From the NCBI RefSeq assembly GCF_902459705.1, contig NZ_CABPRU010000016.1, positions 1-64,000 on the forward strand: a stretch of DNA of 64,000 nucleotides, written 5' to 3'. Below are positions 36,774 to 46,061 of this stretch, in pieces. A program made the position numbers and the translations under genes. The notes under the pieces were generated by a model. The model made no database searches. It saw only the letters and a list, made by a program, of their open reading frames with translations, and had not been told where the DNA came from. This DNA comes from Pandoraea terrigena (lineage in GTDB: Bacteria; Pseudomonadota; Gammaproteobacteria; Burkholderiales; Burkholderiaceae). How positions within the stretch are numbered: the first letter of the stretch is position 1; each line of letters opens with the position of its first letter.

Positions 36774-38306
36774 TTACTTGAAGCGCTCACGCAACAGGTT
36801 CTTCTGCACCTTGCCCATCGTGTTGCGCGGCAATTCGGCGACTAGATGCACGCGCTTGGGGACTTTGAAATTGGCGATGCGTTGCTTGAGCGCGTCGATG
36901 ACGGTGCGCTCGTCGGGGGCCTGTGCCCCGGCGCGCGGCACGATGACGGCCACCACCGCCTCGCCGAAATCCGGGTGCGGCACGCCAATCACGGCCGACT
37001 CGGCCACGCCGTCCATCTCGTCGATAAAACCTTCGATCTCCTTCGGATAGACGTTGTAGCCGCCCGAGATGATGAGATCCTTCGAGCGGCCGACGATGTG
37101 CACATAGCCGTGCTCATCGAACTTGCCGACGTCGCCCGTCTTGAAGAAGCCGTCGTCGGTGAACTCTTCGGCGGTCTTCTCCGGCATGCGCCAGTAGCCG
37201 GCAAACACGTTCGGCCCCTTGACCTGGATGTGGCCGATCTCGCCGGGCCGGCTTGGCTGCGCGTCATCATCGACCACGCGGACCGTCACCTCCGGCAGCG
37301 GCACGCCAACCGTGCCCGCGCGGCGCATGCTCGCCGCGTCGCCGTGATACGGGTTCGAGATGAGCATCACCGTCTCGGACATGCCGTAACGCTCCAGGAT
37401 CGTATGGCCGGTACGCTCGCGGAAAGCCTCGAACGTCTCGCTCAGCAGCGGCGCCGAGCCCGAGATGAACAGGCGCATGTTGCGACACACCTCGCGCTCG
37501 AGCCCCGGCTCCGCCAGCAGCCGGACGTAATACGTCGGCACGCCCATGAACACCGTCGCACGCGGAAGCTGGTGCAGCACGTCGCGGGCATCGAACTTCG
37601 CCATCCAGATCATCTTGCTGCCGGAATACAGCGCCGCATGGCTCGCGACGAACAGCCCGTGCACGTGGAAAATCGGCAGCGCGTGCAGCAGCACGTCGCC
37701 CCCCTCGCGCTCGCCCCAGCCCCAGAATTCGTGCAGCACACGCGCGTTGCTCGCGAGGTTGCCGTGCGAGAGCATGGCGCCCTTGCTGCGACCCGTCGTG
37801 CCCGAGGTGTACAGAATGGCGGCGAGATCGTCAGGTGCACGCGGCACCGTCTCGAAAGTGTCGTCGAACCACGCCGCGCGCTCCAGCAGCGAGCCGGTAC
37901 GGTCATCGCCCAGGGTATAGACATGCTTCGCGCCGTTCGTGAACGCAATCTTCGAGACCCAGCCGAAGTTCGCCGGACTGCACACCACCACATCCGGCGC
38001 GGCGTTCTCGACGAAGTACGCGATCTCGCCCTCGCGGTAGGCGGTATTGAGCGGCAGATAGACGAACCCCGCGCGCAAGGTGGCGAGATAAAGCAACAGC
38101 GCTTCAGGCGACTTCTCGACCTGCACGGCAACGCGTGCGCCCGGCGTCAGGTCGAGGCTCGCGAGCAGGTTCGCCATGCGCGCGCTCGCGTGCTCGATGT
38201 CGTCCCAACTGTAATAGTGTCCTTCGAGGGTCTCGATCGCGCACGCCGCTTTATCGGCGGGAAAGCGCTCGGCAAAAAGTCGGTAGAGGTTGGTGTCTTG
38301 CGTCAT
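36774..38306 (-). CDS. matB: Malonyl-CoA synthetase (malonate--CoA ligase)
   Basis: A 510-residue AMP-forming acyl-CoA synthetase. The P-loop YTSGTTGRSKGA is at about 166-177, the adenylate block ERYGMSET is near 316-323, GYWRMPEKTAEEFTDDGFFKTGD is near 378-400, and the catalytic Lys499 is in RNTMGKVQKN. Length and sequence fit MatB, which activates malonate to malonyl-CoA. The link to a malonyl-CoA decarboxylase and a TRAP importer makes the substrate call strong. It is the last gene of the minus-strand operon. Confidence 0.9.
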   Translation of the reverse strand: MTQDTNLYRLFAERFPADKAACAIETLEGHYYSWDDIEHASARMANLLASLDLTPGARVAVQVEKSPEALLLYLATLRAGFVYLPLNTAYREGEIAYFVENAAPDVVVCSPANFGWVSKIAFTNGAKHVYTLGDDRTGSLLERAAWFDDTFETVPRAPDDLAAILYTSGTTGRSKGAMLSHGNLASNARVLHEFWGWGEREGGDVLLHALPIFHVHGLFVASHAALYSGSKMIWMAKFDARDVLHQLPRATVFMGVPTYYVRLLAEPGLEREVCRNMRLFISGSAPLLSETFEAFRERTGHTILERYGMSETVMLISNPYHGDAASMRRAGTVGVPLPEVTVRVVDDDAQPSRPGEIGHIQVKGPNVFAGYWRMPEKTAEEFTDDGFFKTGDVGKFDEHGYVHIVGRSKDLIISGGYNVYPKEIEGFIDEMDGVAESAVIGVPHPDFGEAVVAVIVPRAGAQAPDERTVIDALKQRIANFKVPKRVHLVAELPRNTMGKVQKNLLRERFK

Positions 38307-38382
38307 GAACAGTATGGAATTTGAAACAGTGGATGCGTCGACTGAATAAGATCAAGCAGGCCAGGCAGGCGCGCGGCGTCGC

Positions 38383-39171
38383 TCAGCGCCCCCGGAAGTC
38401 AGGCGGCCGCTTCTCGAGGAATGCCGCCACCCCTTCACGGTGATCGTGCGAGTCCCAGTACGAGAACGCATTTTGCCATTCGGCCTCGGACAACGGCGGC
38501 ACGGCCGGTGCCAGCCGGGCGATCAGCCACTTGTTCAGTTGTGCAGCGAGCGGCGCCCCGGCAGCGAGACGTCGCGCGCACGCGTAGCCCTCTTCTTGCA
38601 CCGCGTCGTCGGCGACCACGCGCGTGAGCAGTCCCTTCTCGCGCGCCTCCGCCGCGCCAAAGACGCGACCCTCCAGCAGGATTTCGAGCGTTGCCGCGCG
38701 TCCCGCCAAGGCGAGCACGCCGCGCAGTTCGCCTGGCGCCATCGGGAAACCAAGCTTGTTGATCGGCACACCGAAGCGAGCGCCCTCACCGGCAATGCGC
38801 AGGTCGCAATGCGCCGCGATCTCCAGGCCGCCGCCCACGCACACCCCCTCGATCAGCGCGACGCTCGGATGCCGACAACGCGCCAGCGCGTCGAGCGTCG
38901 GCCCGATGATCTCGCCGTGATAGCGACGCAGCGCGTCGTAGCTGCCGCGCTCGATCGGAAACTCCTCGATATCGGCCCCCGCCGCGAAGTGGCCTTGTGC
39001 CCCGCGAATGACAATGGCGCGCACGCGCGTGTCCTCGTCGAGCGCTTGCAGATGCGCGCGCAGAGCGCGCCACATGGCGACCGAAATCGCGTTGAGCTTG
39101 CCGGGATTCGACAGCGTCAGTGTGACCCACCCGTCGTCTAGCGAACGGTCATCGCGCAGAACTTCACTCAC
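38383..39171 (-). CDS. Enoyl-CoA hydratase/isomerase family protein in the malonate operon
   Basis: A 262-residue crotonase-fold protein. The oxyanion block HFAAGADIEEF (about 62-72) and the second block GVCVGGGLEIAAHCDLR (about 108-124) are intact. No second catalytic Glu is evident in the INKLGFPMAPGE region. GTG 39171 preceded by GGGAGGG is chosen; the frame runs upstream into the decarboxylase. It sits between matA and matB. Its role there is not explained by the known malonate pathway; it might handle a short acyl-CoA by-product or a related acid. Confidence 0.82.
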   Translation of the reverse strand: MSEVLRDDRSLDDGWVTLTLSNPGKLNAISVAMWRALRAHLQALDEDTRVRAIVIRGAQGHFAAGADIEEFPIERGSYDALRRYHGEIIGPTLDALARCRHPSVALIEGVCVGGGLEIAAHCDLRIAGEGARFGVPINKLGFPMAPGELRGVLALAGRAATLEILLEGRVFGAAEAREKGLLTRVVADDAVQEEGYACARRLAAGAPLAAQLNKWLIARLAPAVPPLSEAEWQNAFSYWDSHDHREGVAAFLEKRPPDFRGR

Positions 39172-39238
39172 GCGTCCCTCCCTGGGGTTGATAGGCGTGG
39201 ATAGGGGTTTGCATACCGAGGCGTCGTCATGGTCAGGT

Positions 39239-40798
39239 TCAGACCAGGCGCGCCACCGCGCGCCCGAGGGCCGGTTCGCCATCGAGAAGGCGCTGCAGAT
39301 TGGCGTCGAGTTCGTCGGGTTCGTAGAGATAATTGACCATCATCCCGCACGACTGCTTCGCGCCCTTCCTGGAGAGATCGGCATGCCAGTTGATGCGCTC
39401 CACGCGCGCGCCGTTGCCCAGATGGAACCGGGCGACTGGATCGCGCGGCTGTCCGCGCGCGGTTTCGCGCGCCAGGTAGTGCGCGGCCAGTGCTTCGCCA
39501 AGGCTGCGCTGCAACGCCTGCACGGCCTTGCGCTCGGCGCCCGCCTGCAACCACGCCATCATCTGCGCCCCCGAGACATCGGGGGCCAGCGATGCCTCCT
39601 GCGCCAGCAGCTTCGCCCGCTTCGGGCCGAGCACTTGCGCAAGCGCCTGCGCCGACAGTGACTTGAGCCAGTCGTTGAAACCCGGGATCGGCGAGAGTGT
39701 CGCAAAATTGCGCAGCTTCGGAAAATCGACTTGCAACTCGTCGATCACTCGTTTGAGCAGGAAGTTGCCGAAGCTCACGCCGCGCAGTCCGGGCTGCGTG
39801 TTCGAGATCGAATAGAAGATGGCCCAGCGCACGCGACGCAGGTCTTCGAGCGGGGCCTTCTCGTCGAGCAGCGAATGCACGTCGGCCGCCATCTCCGGCA
39901 CGAACGCCACTTCGACGAAGATCAGCGGCTCGCGCGGCATGCGCGGATGGAAGAACGCGTAGCACCGACGGTCCGAATCGAGCCGGTTGCGCAGGTCGGC
40001 CCACGACGAAATCTCGTGCACCGCTTCGTAGCGCATGAGCTTTTCGAGCAGCGACGCCGGCGAATCCCACGTGATCGGATGCAACTCCAGCAGGCCGACG
40101 TCGAACCATGTCGAAAAGAGACTGCCAAGATCCTCCTCGAGGGCTGCCAGTCCGGGCAACGCCGCCCGGTGTTCCAGCATGTCCGCGCGCCAGCGCACGA
40201 GAAACGGCAGGCCGTCGGGCAGCGCGTTGAAGCGCTTGAGAAAGCGCACACGCGCACTGCCCAGCGCCCCCGCCAACCCGCTGGCCGCGCGCTTGGCACT
40301 GGCACCGTCGCCGTCCTTGCCTGCCTCGGCGCCCGAATTGCCATCGCTCGCACAGATATCGGCGACGACAGCGAGCCATGCCCGTTGCAGGTCGGGCGAC
40401 GCCGCCGCGTAGCGCGTCATGAAGTCGCGCGCGGCGTCGTTGGCGGCGGAGTCCGTCAGACGCGCCGACAGGCACTGCGTCAACTGCCGCCGCAGCGCGC
40501 TCTGCGCACGCGGCGACAGGGGGGCCGGCGCGACCTTGCCGTCCCCTTTGCCATCTTTGCCATCCTTCGGCCCGCCGCCGGGCCCGCCCGACTTGCCCGC
40601 GCCGCGACCGAACCACTGGCCCAGCCGCGCGCCGAGCGAGCGCTTGGGAGACGGTACCGGTGCGCTCACGTCGGCCACGCGCTCGGGCACGCCGCGCCCG
40701 GGTGAGGGCGAGGGCGATGACGTGGACGACGCAGCCGTCGTCGACGGACGCAACGATACGGAAACGGACATGGCTGACATGATCGGCTCATCCTTCAT
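39239..40798 (-). CDS. matA: Malonyl-CoA decarboxylase
   Basis: A 519-residue enzyme that decarboxylates malonyl-CoA to acetyl-CoA (MCD family, GNAT-like catalytic domain). Family blocks are LLELHPITWDSPASLLEKL, CYAFFHPRMPREPLIFVEVAF, GLRGVSFGNFLLKRV and the catalytic-region PVARFHLGNGA. Residues 1-90 are a low-complexity Ser/Pro and Gly/Lys/Asp-rich extension that most bacterial MCDs lack; ATG 40798 with GAGGAAG supports it, but an internal start (ATG 40780 or 40771) is possible. With MatB it turns imported malonate into acetyl-CoA. Confidence 0.92.
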   Translation of the reverse strand: MKDEPIMSAMSVSVSLRPSTTAASSTSSPSPSPGRGVPERVADVSAPVPSPKRSLGARLGQWFGRGAGKSGGPGGGPKDGKDGKGDGKVAPAPLSPRAQSALRRQLTQCLSARLTDSAANDAARDFMTRYAAASPDLQRAWLAVVADICASDGNSGAEAGKDGDGASAKRAASGLAGALGSARVRFLKRFNALPDGLPFLVRWRADMLEHRAALPGLAALEEDLGSLFSTWFDVGLLELHPITWDSPASLLEKLMRYEAVHEISSWADLRNRLDSDRRCYAFFHPRMPREPLIFVEVAFVPEMAADVHSLLDEKAPLEDLRRVRWAIFYSISNTQPGLRGVSFGNFLLKRVIDELQVDFPKLRNFATLSPIPGFNDWLKSLSAQALAQVLGPKRAKLLAQEASLAPDVSGAQMMAWLQAGAERKAVQALQRSLGEALAAHYLARETARGQPRDPVARFHLGNGARVERINWHADLSRKGAKQSCGMMVNYLYEPDELDANLQRLLDGEPALGRAVARLV

Positions 40799-40898
40799 GG
40801 CTTCCTCGCATTGCCCCCCGGACGGGCAAAAACACCGGCTGAACAGGCGTGTCGCATCGCTCGGTGATCGTTGCCGCAGTTCATCGACGCCCCCTGCC

Positions 40899-42242
40899 TC
40901 ATCCCATCAGTCGATCCGGCAGCCACAGCGACAAGCCGGGCAGCGCACAGATGAGGACGACGGCCAGCACCATCAACACCACAAACGGCATCACGCCCCA
41001 CACGATGTCGCGCAACGCGATATCCGGCGCGGTGTTCTTGATGACGAAGATGTTGAGTCCTACGGGCGGATGAATCAACCCCAATTCCATGACGATCGTC
41101 ATCACCACGCCGAACCACACCAGATCGAAGCCGGCCGCCCGCAGCGGCGGGAGGATGATCGGCGCGGTCATCAGGATGATGCTCACCGGTGGCAGGAAGA
41201 AGCCGAGCACGACCACCATCAGCAGGATGGCCGTGAGCAGCACCCAGCGCGATAAATGCAGCCCCACGATCCATTGCGCCGCCGACTGGCTGATGTGCAG
41301 ATAGCTCATCACGTACGAGTAGAGCAATGACATGCCGATGATGAACATGAGCATGGTCGATTCGCGCAACGTGCCGGTCAGGATCGGCGCGAGCTGACGC
41401 GGGTTCCACATCCGGTAAATCACGGCGATCAGACCCAGCGCCAGCAGGCCGCCGAGGCCGGCCGTCTCCGACGGCGTGGCGTACCCGCCATAGAGCGCCG
41501 CCATCACGCCGATGAGCAGCGTCACGAACGGCAGCACGCGCGGCAGCAGCGCCAGCTTCTCGCGCATCGTGGCCGGCGGCTCGCTCGGGAACGGCGACGG
41601 CGTGCCGTCGCGGGCGAGCGCCACTTGCGCACAGACGTACTCGCGCCGGTAGCGCCAGGCCGCATAGCATGAGAACAGCCCGACCAGCAGCAGCGCTGGC
41701 ACGATTCCCGCGAGGAACAGTCGCCCCAGCGACTGCTCCGCCGCGACCGCGTAAAGAATCATCGTGATCGACGGCGGGAGCAGAATGCCCAGCGTACCGC
41801 CCGCCGCGATGATCCCGGCGGCGAATCCTGGCGAATAGCCGCGCTGGCGCATCTCCGGAATACCTGCGCTGCCGATGGCGGAGCACGTCGCCGGACTCGA
41901 TCCCGCCATCGCGGCGAACAGCCCGCACGCGAAGACATTGGCGATGCCCAGGCCGCCCGGAATCCGGCGCATCCACGCGTGCAGGGCCAGATACAGGTCC
42001 TGCCCCGCGCGCGATTTGCCGATGGCCGCGCCCTTCAGGATGAAAAGCGGAATCGACAGCAGCGTGATGCTGGCCATTTCCTCATAGACGTTCTGCGTGA
42101 TCGTATCGAGCGACGATACCGGCATGAAGCCGAGCATGAACGCCACCGCCACGGCCCCAAGTGCAAACGCGATGGGCATGCCCGAGAACATGGCGACGAG
42201 CGTCGCGCCACCGTAGAGCAATCCGATGCCGAGTTCGCTCAT
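40899..42242 (-). CDS. matM: TRAP transporter large permease (malonate type, DctM/MatM)
   Basis: A 447-residue membrane protein with about 12 helices (DctM family). The conserved AGSSPATCSAIGSAGIPEM and PPSITMILYAV blocks and the C-terminal MTIVMELGLIHPPVGLNIFV are visible. It is the ion-coupled channel of a tripartite TRAP importer. ATG 42242 overlaps the small-subunit stop as ATGA. The substrate is inferred to be malonate from the operon; in Sinorhizobium the matPQM TRAP genes sit with matAB. Confidence 0.9.
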   Translation of the reverse strand: MSELGIGLLYGGATLVAMFSGMPIAFALGAVAVAFMLGFMPVSSLDTITQNVYEEMASITLLSIPLFILKGAAIGKSRAGQDLYLALHAWMRRIPGGLGIANVFACGLFAAMAGSSPATCSAIGSAGIPEMRQRGYSPGFAAGIIAAGGTLGILLPPSITMILYAVAAEQSLGRLFLAGIVPALLLVGLFSCYAAWRYRREYVCAQVALARDGTPSPFPSEPPATMREKLALLPRVLPFVTLLIGVMAALYGGYATPSETAGLGGLLALGLIAVIYRMWNPRQLAPILTGTLRESTMLMFIIGMSLLYSYVMSYLHISQSAAQWIVGLHLSRWVLLTAILLMVVVLGFFLPPVSIILMTAPIILPPLRAAGFDLVWFGVVMTIVMELGLIHPPVGLNIFVIKNTAPDIALRDIVWGVMPFVVLMVLAVVLICALPGLSLWLPDRLMG

Positions 42243-42829
42243 GCGTGACCTCCCGTACGATCCGATGCGAGCGATGCCTCGTGGCCCGCCGGCGTTCCCA
42301 TCTCGCAGGCGCCAATCGCCGCTTGCAGCAGCAATTGCACCGTGAGCAACGTCATGCCGAAGGCCATCAGGCCATACGGGATTGACAATGGCGGGCCCCA
42401 GGTCGAACTGCTCGTCTGGCCCTCGACGTAGGCTTCCCAGAACAGCGTCCACGACTTCCATGCGAAGAAGCCGCAGAACGCGAACGAGACGATATCGACG
42501 ACCCAGCGCCGCACTCGGTTCACCCGCGGTGAGAGCAGTGTCGTGATGGCCTCGATGCCGATATGCCCGCGCAGATGTTGCACATGCGCGGCAGAGACGA
42601 AGGTCGCGCCGACCAGCAGGAACACGGCGGCTTCGTCCTGCCAGTCGGTGGCGAGCTTGAGCACGTGCCGTGCGAACACGCTGTAACTGAGCACCAGCGC
42701 GGCACCGACCAGCGCCAGCATGCACACGACCATGAGCAGACGGCTCACGCCCTGTAACAGGGCGTCGAGCCGCCGCAGCAGGCGGGTGCGCGCCGCCACC
42801 GGTTCCGCGCTCACGACGGCCCCACTCAC
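42239..42829 (-). CDS. matQ: TRAP transporter small permease (DctQ/MatQ)
   Basis: A 196-residue protein with four membrane helices (about 28-50, 68-85, 107-127, 148-170), typical of DctQ. It links the binding protein to the large permease. The start is GTG 42829, overlapping the binding-protein stop as GTGA; its end overlaps matM as ATGA. These overlaps mean P, Q and M are made in a coupled way. Confidence 0.87.
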   Translation of the reverse strand: MSGAVVSAEPVAARTRLLRRLDALLQGVSRLLMVVCMLALVGAALVLSYSVFARHVLKLATDWQDEAAVFLLVGATFVSAAHVQHLRGHIGIEAITTLLSPRVNRVRRWVVDIVSFAFCGFFAWKSWTLFWEAYVEGQTSSSTWGPPLSIPYGLMAFGMTLLTVQLLLQAAIGACEMGTPAGHEASLASDRTGGHA

Positions 42830-43872
42830 GCAGGCACCTTATCGGCAAGCGCGAGCAGTTTCGCGCACGTGTCGGATCGGCCCGCATAGTCCTTCCATGC
42901 GGTACGCCGTGCGATGTCGCGCCACTTCATCACCGTCGCCTCGTCGAGGTCGTAGACCTTCGCGCCAGCCTTCGTATAGACGCTCGCGATCTGCGCATCG
43001 TCGGCCTTGGCCGCTTCCATGCCGAACGACTCGAGTTCCGCGCCCACTTGCAGGATCGCCTGCTGCTGATCCTTGGGCAGCTTGTCGAAGACCAGCTTCG
43101 ACATCAGCAGTGGTTCGAGCATGAACCAGTACGACTTGTTGCGCCCGGTGGTCAAATGCTTCGACACCTCTTCGAGACGAAATGACATCAAGCTCGTCGA
43201 CGAGGTCATCGCCGCGTCCATCGCGCCTGTCTGCATGGCGGCGTAGAGTTCGTTCGACGGCAGCGAAATGACGGCCGCGCCGGCCTCCTTGAGCATCATG
43301 TCCATCTCGCGGCTGCCGCCGCGCACCTTGAGACCCTTGGCGTCGTCCGGCGAGACGAGCGCCTTGGTACGGCTCGCGACGCCGCCCGCTTGCCAGACCC
43401 AGCTCACGATCACGATGTTCTTCTGCGCGAGCACATCGGTGAGCACCTTGCCAACCTCACCATGGCGCCAGGCCGCACCCTGCGCATAGGACGTCACCAG
43501 CCCCGGCATCAGACCGATATTGAGTTCGCGCACTTCTCCGCCTGCATACGGCAGCGGATACAGCGAGAGATCGAGGGCCCCGCGACGCAGCGCCGAAAAC
43601 TGCGCATTGGTCTTCATGAGCGAGCTGCCCGGATAGACCTGAAACTTCAGCGCGCCGTTGGTCCGCTTCTCGACTTCCTGCGCGAATTTCCGGCACAACC
43701 GGTCGCGGAAATCGCCTTCGGCAAGGGTACCGCCGGGGAATTGATGGGAAATCTTGAGCGGGCCGGACTGCGCAAACGCGCTACCCCATGGGCTGGCCAG
43801 ACCGCCGGTGACGAGTGCCGATGCGGCACCGAGCATAAGTTGCCGCCGCAGCGGGGAATGATTTGTCTCCAT
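42826..43872 (-). CDS. matP: TRAP transporter substrate-binding protein (DctP/MatP)
   Basis: A 348-residue periplasmic binding protein. The N-terminus (LRRQLMLGAASALVTGG) looks like a Tat-type signal ending at about AFAQ (35). Family blocks are VRGGSREMDMMLKEAGAAVI and AMQTGAMDAAMTSSTSLMS; the conserved Arg that grips the ligand carboxylate is in this first block. It should bind malonate. ATG 43872 with AGGAGAC is the first gene of the operon; the frame runs upstream to 44343 without support. Confidence 0.9.
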   Translation of the reverse strand: METNHSPLRRQLMLGAASALVTGGLASPWGSAFAQSGPLKISHQFPGGTLAEGDFRDRLCRKFAQEVEKRTNGALKFQVYPGSSLMKTNAQFSALRRGALDLSLYPLPYAGGEVRELNIGLMPGLVTSYAQGAAWRHGEVGKVLTDVLAQKNIVIVSWVWQAGGVASRTKALVSPDDAKGLKVRGGSREMDMMLKEAGAAVISLPSNELYAAMQTGAMDAAMTSSTSLMSFRLEEVSKHLTTGRNKSYWFMLEPLLMSKLVFDKLPKDQQQAILQVGAELESFGMEAAKADDAQIASVYTKAGAKVYDLDEATVMKWRDIARRTAWKDYAGRSDTCAKLLALADKVPA

Positions 43873-44212
43873 GGCGTCTCCTGTCACTTCTGTCAGTGGT
43901 GAACCAGCGAAGCCCGGTGCCTGACATCGCCCGTTGCAGGTCTCACGACTCGCAACGGGTGCACCGCCGGCTCGCCGGCACTGCATGTACGGATGACTGC
44001 TTTGATTTTGCGTGTGTCGAGTGCGCGAGTTGCCGCTCTCGGGATGAAATCCTATAGTCAATCCAGCACGGTGTATACAATTGAGCCATCGAAAAAATAC
44101 AATTCTGGCGTATACCCCGATCTTCAACGCCGGCGGCAAGCGGTACTTTGGCAACCATGCATCCCATTGAGCCCCGCGCGACGGGACCGAAACACGACCG
44201 AGCGAGAGCGTC
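43873..44212. promoter_or_regulatory. Divergent control region of the malonate locus
   Basis: This 340-base gap between matP (minus) and the GntR gene (plus) holds two GTATAC motifs (44073-44078 and 44110-44115) in an AT-rich patch at about 44050-44115. The first is part of TTGTATACAC on the minus strand. No gene is seen. Confidence 0.6.
44071..44080 (-). promoter_or_regulatory. MatR-type operator candidate
   Basis: The minus strand reads TTGTATACAC. From memory, Rhizobium MatR binds TCTTGTATACACGA, so the ten core bases match exactly. The site lies between the divergent regulator and the mat operon, 132 bases before the regulator ATG. A second GTATAC at 44110-44115 may be a weaker partner site. 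Confidence 0.6.
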
Positions 44213-44884
44213 ATGACCGTAAAACCGAAGCGATCGGAAGCGCTGCGCCAGGCGATCGAGGAGAAGATTGCCGTGGGCGAGTACCCGCCCGGCATGCGGC
44301 TCGACGAGGTCGAACTGGCGAGCACGTTCGGCGTGTCGCGCACGCCCCTGCGCGAGGCGTTGATTCAGTTGGCGTCGTCGGGGGTGATCGAGATACGGCC
44401 GCGCCGGGGCGCCGTGGTGGCGCAGATCGATCCGCAACGGCTATGCGAGATGTTCGAAGTCATGGCCGAACTGGAATCGATGTGCGGACGCCTCGCCGCG
44501 CGTCGCATCACCGACGACGAACTGGCCGAGTTGCGCGCGACGCACGAGGCCAGCCGGGCGGCGGCCGAGGCGCGGGACATCGACACGTATTACGAAGTCA
44601 ACGCGCATTTCCATGCGTTGATCTATCAGGCCAGTCACAACGCCTACCTTCAGGAGACGGCATTGCAGCTGCACCGGCGGCTGCGCGTGTACCGGCGTTT
44701 GCAGTTGCGCGTGCGCGACCGGCCGCAACATTCGTTCTCGGAACATGACGCCGTGTTTCGCGCCATCGAGGCGGGCAACGCCGACGCCGCATCGGAACAC
44801 CTTCGCGCGCACGTCACCGTGCAGGGTGAGCGCTTCGCCGACCTGATGGCCTCCTTGCGCGCGCTGGAGCGCAAGGCGAGCTGA
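44213..44884 (+). CDS. matR: GntR-family (FCD) transcriptional regulator of malonate use
   Basis: A 223-residue regulator. The GntR winged helix is at about 8-72 (RLDEVELASTFGVSRTPLREAL), followed by an FCD ligand domain at about 80-212 with the metal/ligand-binding His residues in NAHFHALIYQASHN and SEHDAVFRAI. FCD regulators sense small organic acids. The divergent position and the MatR-like operator between them make it the likely malonate-responsive regulator of matPQMA-ech-matB. The ribosome site (GAGAG) is moderate. Confidence 0.85.
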   Translation: MTVKPKRSEALRQAIEEKIAVGEYPPGMRLDEVELASTFGVSRTPLREALIQLASSGVIEIRPRRGAVVAQIDPQRLCEMFEVMAELESMCGRLAARRITDDELAELRATHEASRAAAEARDIDTYYEVNAHFHALIYQASHNAYLQETALQLHRRLRVYRRLQLRVRDRPQHSFSEHDAVFRAIEAGNADAASEHLRAHVTVQGERFADLMASLRALERKAS

Positions 44885-44894
44885 ACCTGACCGC

Positions 44895-44943
44895 CAGGCA
44901 AACGGGCCGCCGGAGGAAATACCCCCGGCGGCCCGTTTGCCTG
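44895..44943. terminator. Bidirectional hairpin between matR and lgt
   Basis: A perfect 19-base inverted repeat (44895-44913 with 44925-44943) around an 11-base loop, between the convergent stops of matR (44884) and lgt (44974). There is no T-run. It is the longest perfect stem in the window. Confidence 0.75.
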
Positions 44944-44973
44944 ACTCGCTGTGGCGCGGCGCTTGCCGTCGCC

Positions 44974-45864
44974 TTATGCGCGAGATGCCGCCGGCCGGCG
45001 CCGATAGGCCCACACGAGCATGATGACGCCCGCGACGATCATCGGCATCGACAGCCATTGCCCCATCGACAGGCCAAACGAAAGCAAGCCGAGGAACGCA
45101 TCGGGTTCGCGCGTGAATTCCGCGAGGAAGCGAAATACGCCATATCCCACCAGGAACATGGCAGACACCGCGCCCACCGGACGCGCGCGTCGCGAGAAGA
45201 ACCACAACAGCAGGAAGAGCGCCACGCCTTCGAGTGCGAATTCGAACAACTGCGACGGATAGCGCGGCAGTCCGTGGAATTGGGAGAACACCGCCGCCAT
45301 CGCATGATCGGCCATCGCCTGCGGATGCGCCATCGCCCACTGGATGTCTTCGCCCGCCGATTGCGGGAACAGCATCGCGAAGCGCGAATCGGGGGACGTC
45401 ACACGCCCCCACAATTCCCCGTTGATGAAGTTGCCCAGGCGTCCGGCGGCAAGCCCCAGCGGGATCATCGGTGCGATGAGATCGGTGCCTTCGAGCAGCG
45501 AGTGTCCGCGACGGCGCGTGAACAGCCACATCGCGACGAGCACCCCGAGAAAGCCGCCGTGGAACGACATGCCGCCTTCCCACACCTTGAAGATGTCGAT
45601 CGGATTCGCCAGATAAAACGATGGCTTATAGAAGAGCACGTAGCCCAGACGTCCGCCAAGAATCACCCCAAGGACGCCGTAGAACAGCATGTCGTCGAGA
45701 TCCTGTACCTTCCAGCCTTGTGCGGCAATGGACGGCTGGCGCACGCGCACGCGCCCCACGACCAGGAACAGAATGAAGCCGACCAGGTACATCAGGCCGT
45801 ACCAGCGGATGGCGAGCGGGCCGAGGTGAATCGCGACCGGGTCGAATTGAGGATGAATCAGCAT
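44974..45864 (-). CDS. lgt: Phosphatidylglycerol--prolipoprotein diacylglyceryl transferase
   Basis: A 296-residue inner-membrane enzyme with seven helices that adds diacylglycerol to the lipobox cysteine of prolipoproteins. The signature [14 protein letters not shown] is at about 142-155, and HGGFLGV with the essential His is at about 102-108. It serves lipoproteins encoded here such as the YtcA and MdtP homologues. ATG 45864 is the start. It lies next to the LysR gene on the same strand, 197 bases downstream of it. Confidence 0.95.
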   Translation of the reverse strand: MLIHPQFDPVAIHLGPLAIRWYGLMYLVGFILFLVVGRVRVRQPSIAAQGWKVQDLDDMLFYGVLGVILGGRLGYVLFYKPSFYLANPIDIFKVWEGGMSFHGGFLGVLVAMWLFTRRRGHSLLEGTDLIAPMIPLGLAAGRLGNFINGELWGRVTSPDSRFAMLFPQSAGEDIQWAMAHPQAMADHAMAAVFSQFHGLPRYPSQLFEFALEGVALFLLLWFFSRRARPVGAVSAMFLVGYGVFRFLAEFTREPDAFLGLLSFGLSMGQWLSMPMIVAGVIMLVWAYRRRPAASRA

Positions 45865-46061
45865 GGATCAGAAGAATCGATTCGTGAACAAAAGTTCCGT
45901 CAGAGGGCGAATGACCGGCCAGTGCAACCCATTGCCACCGCCGAGTGACGCGCCAGCCACAGCACGCCGAGGCAATCGGCCCGGCATGCCTTGGGATGGG
46001 CAGCACGATACCACGAGCGTCCCCTGTCGCGGCGCGCGGGCAGACGTCGCCATTCTTACGT

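Noticed and set aside
36846-38324. 492-codon plus-strand frame opposite matB
   Set aside because: Shadow of the malonyl-CoA synthetase gene; no domain, no ribosome site.
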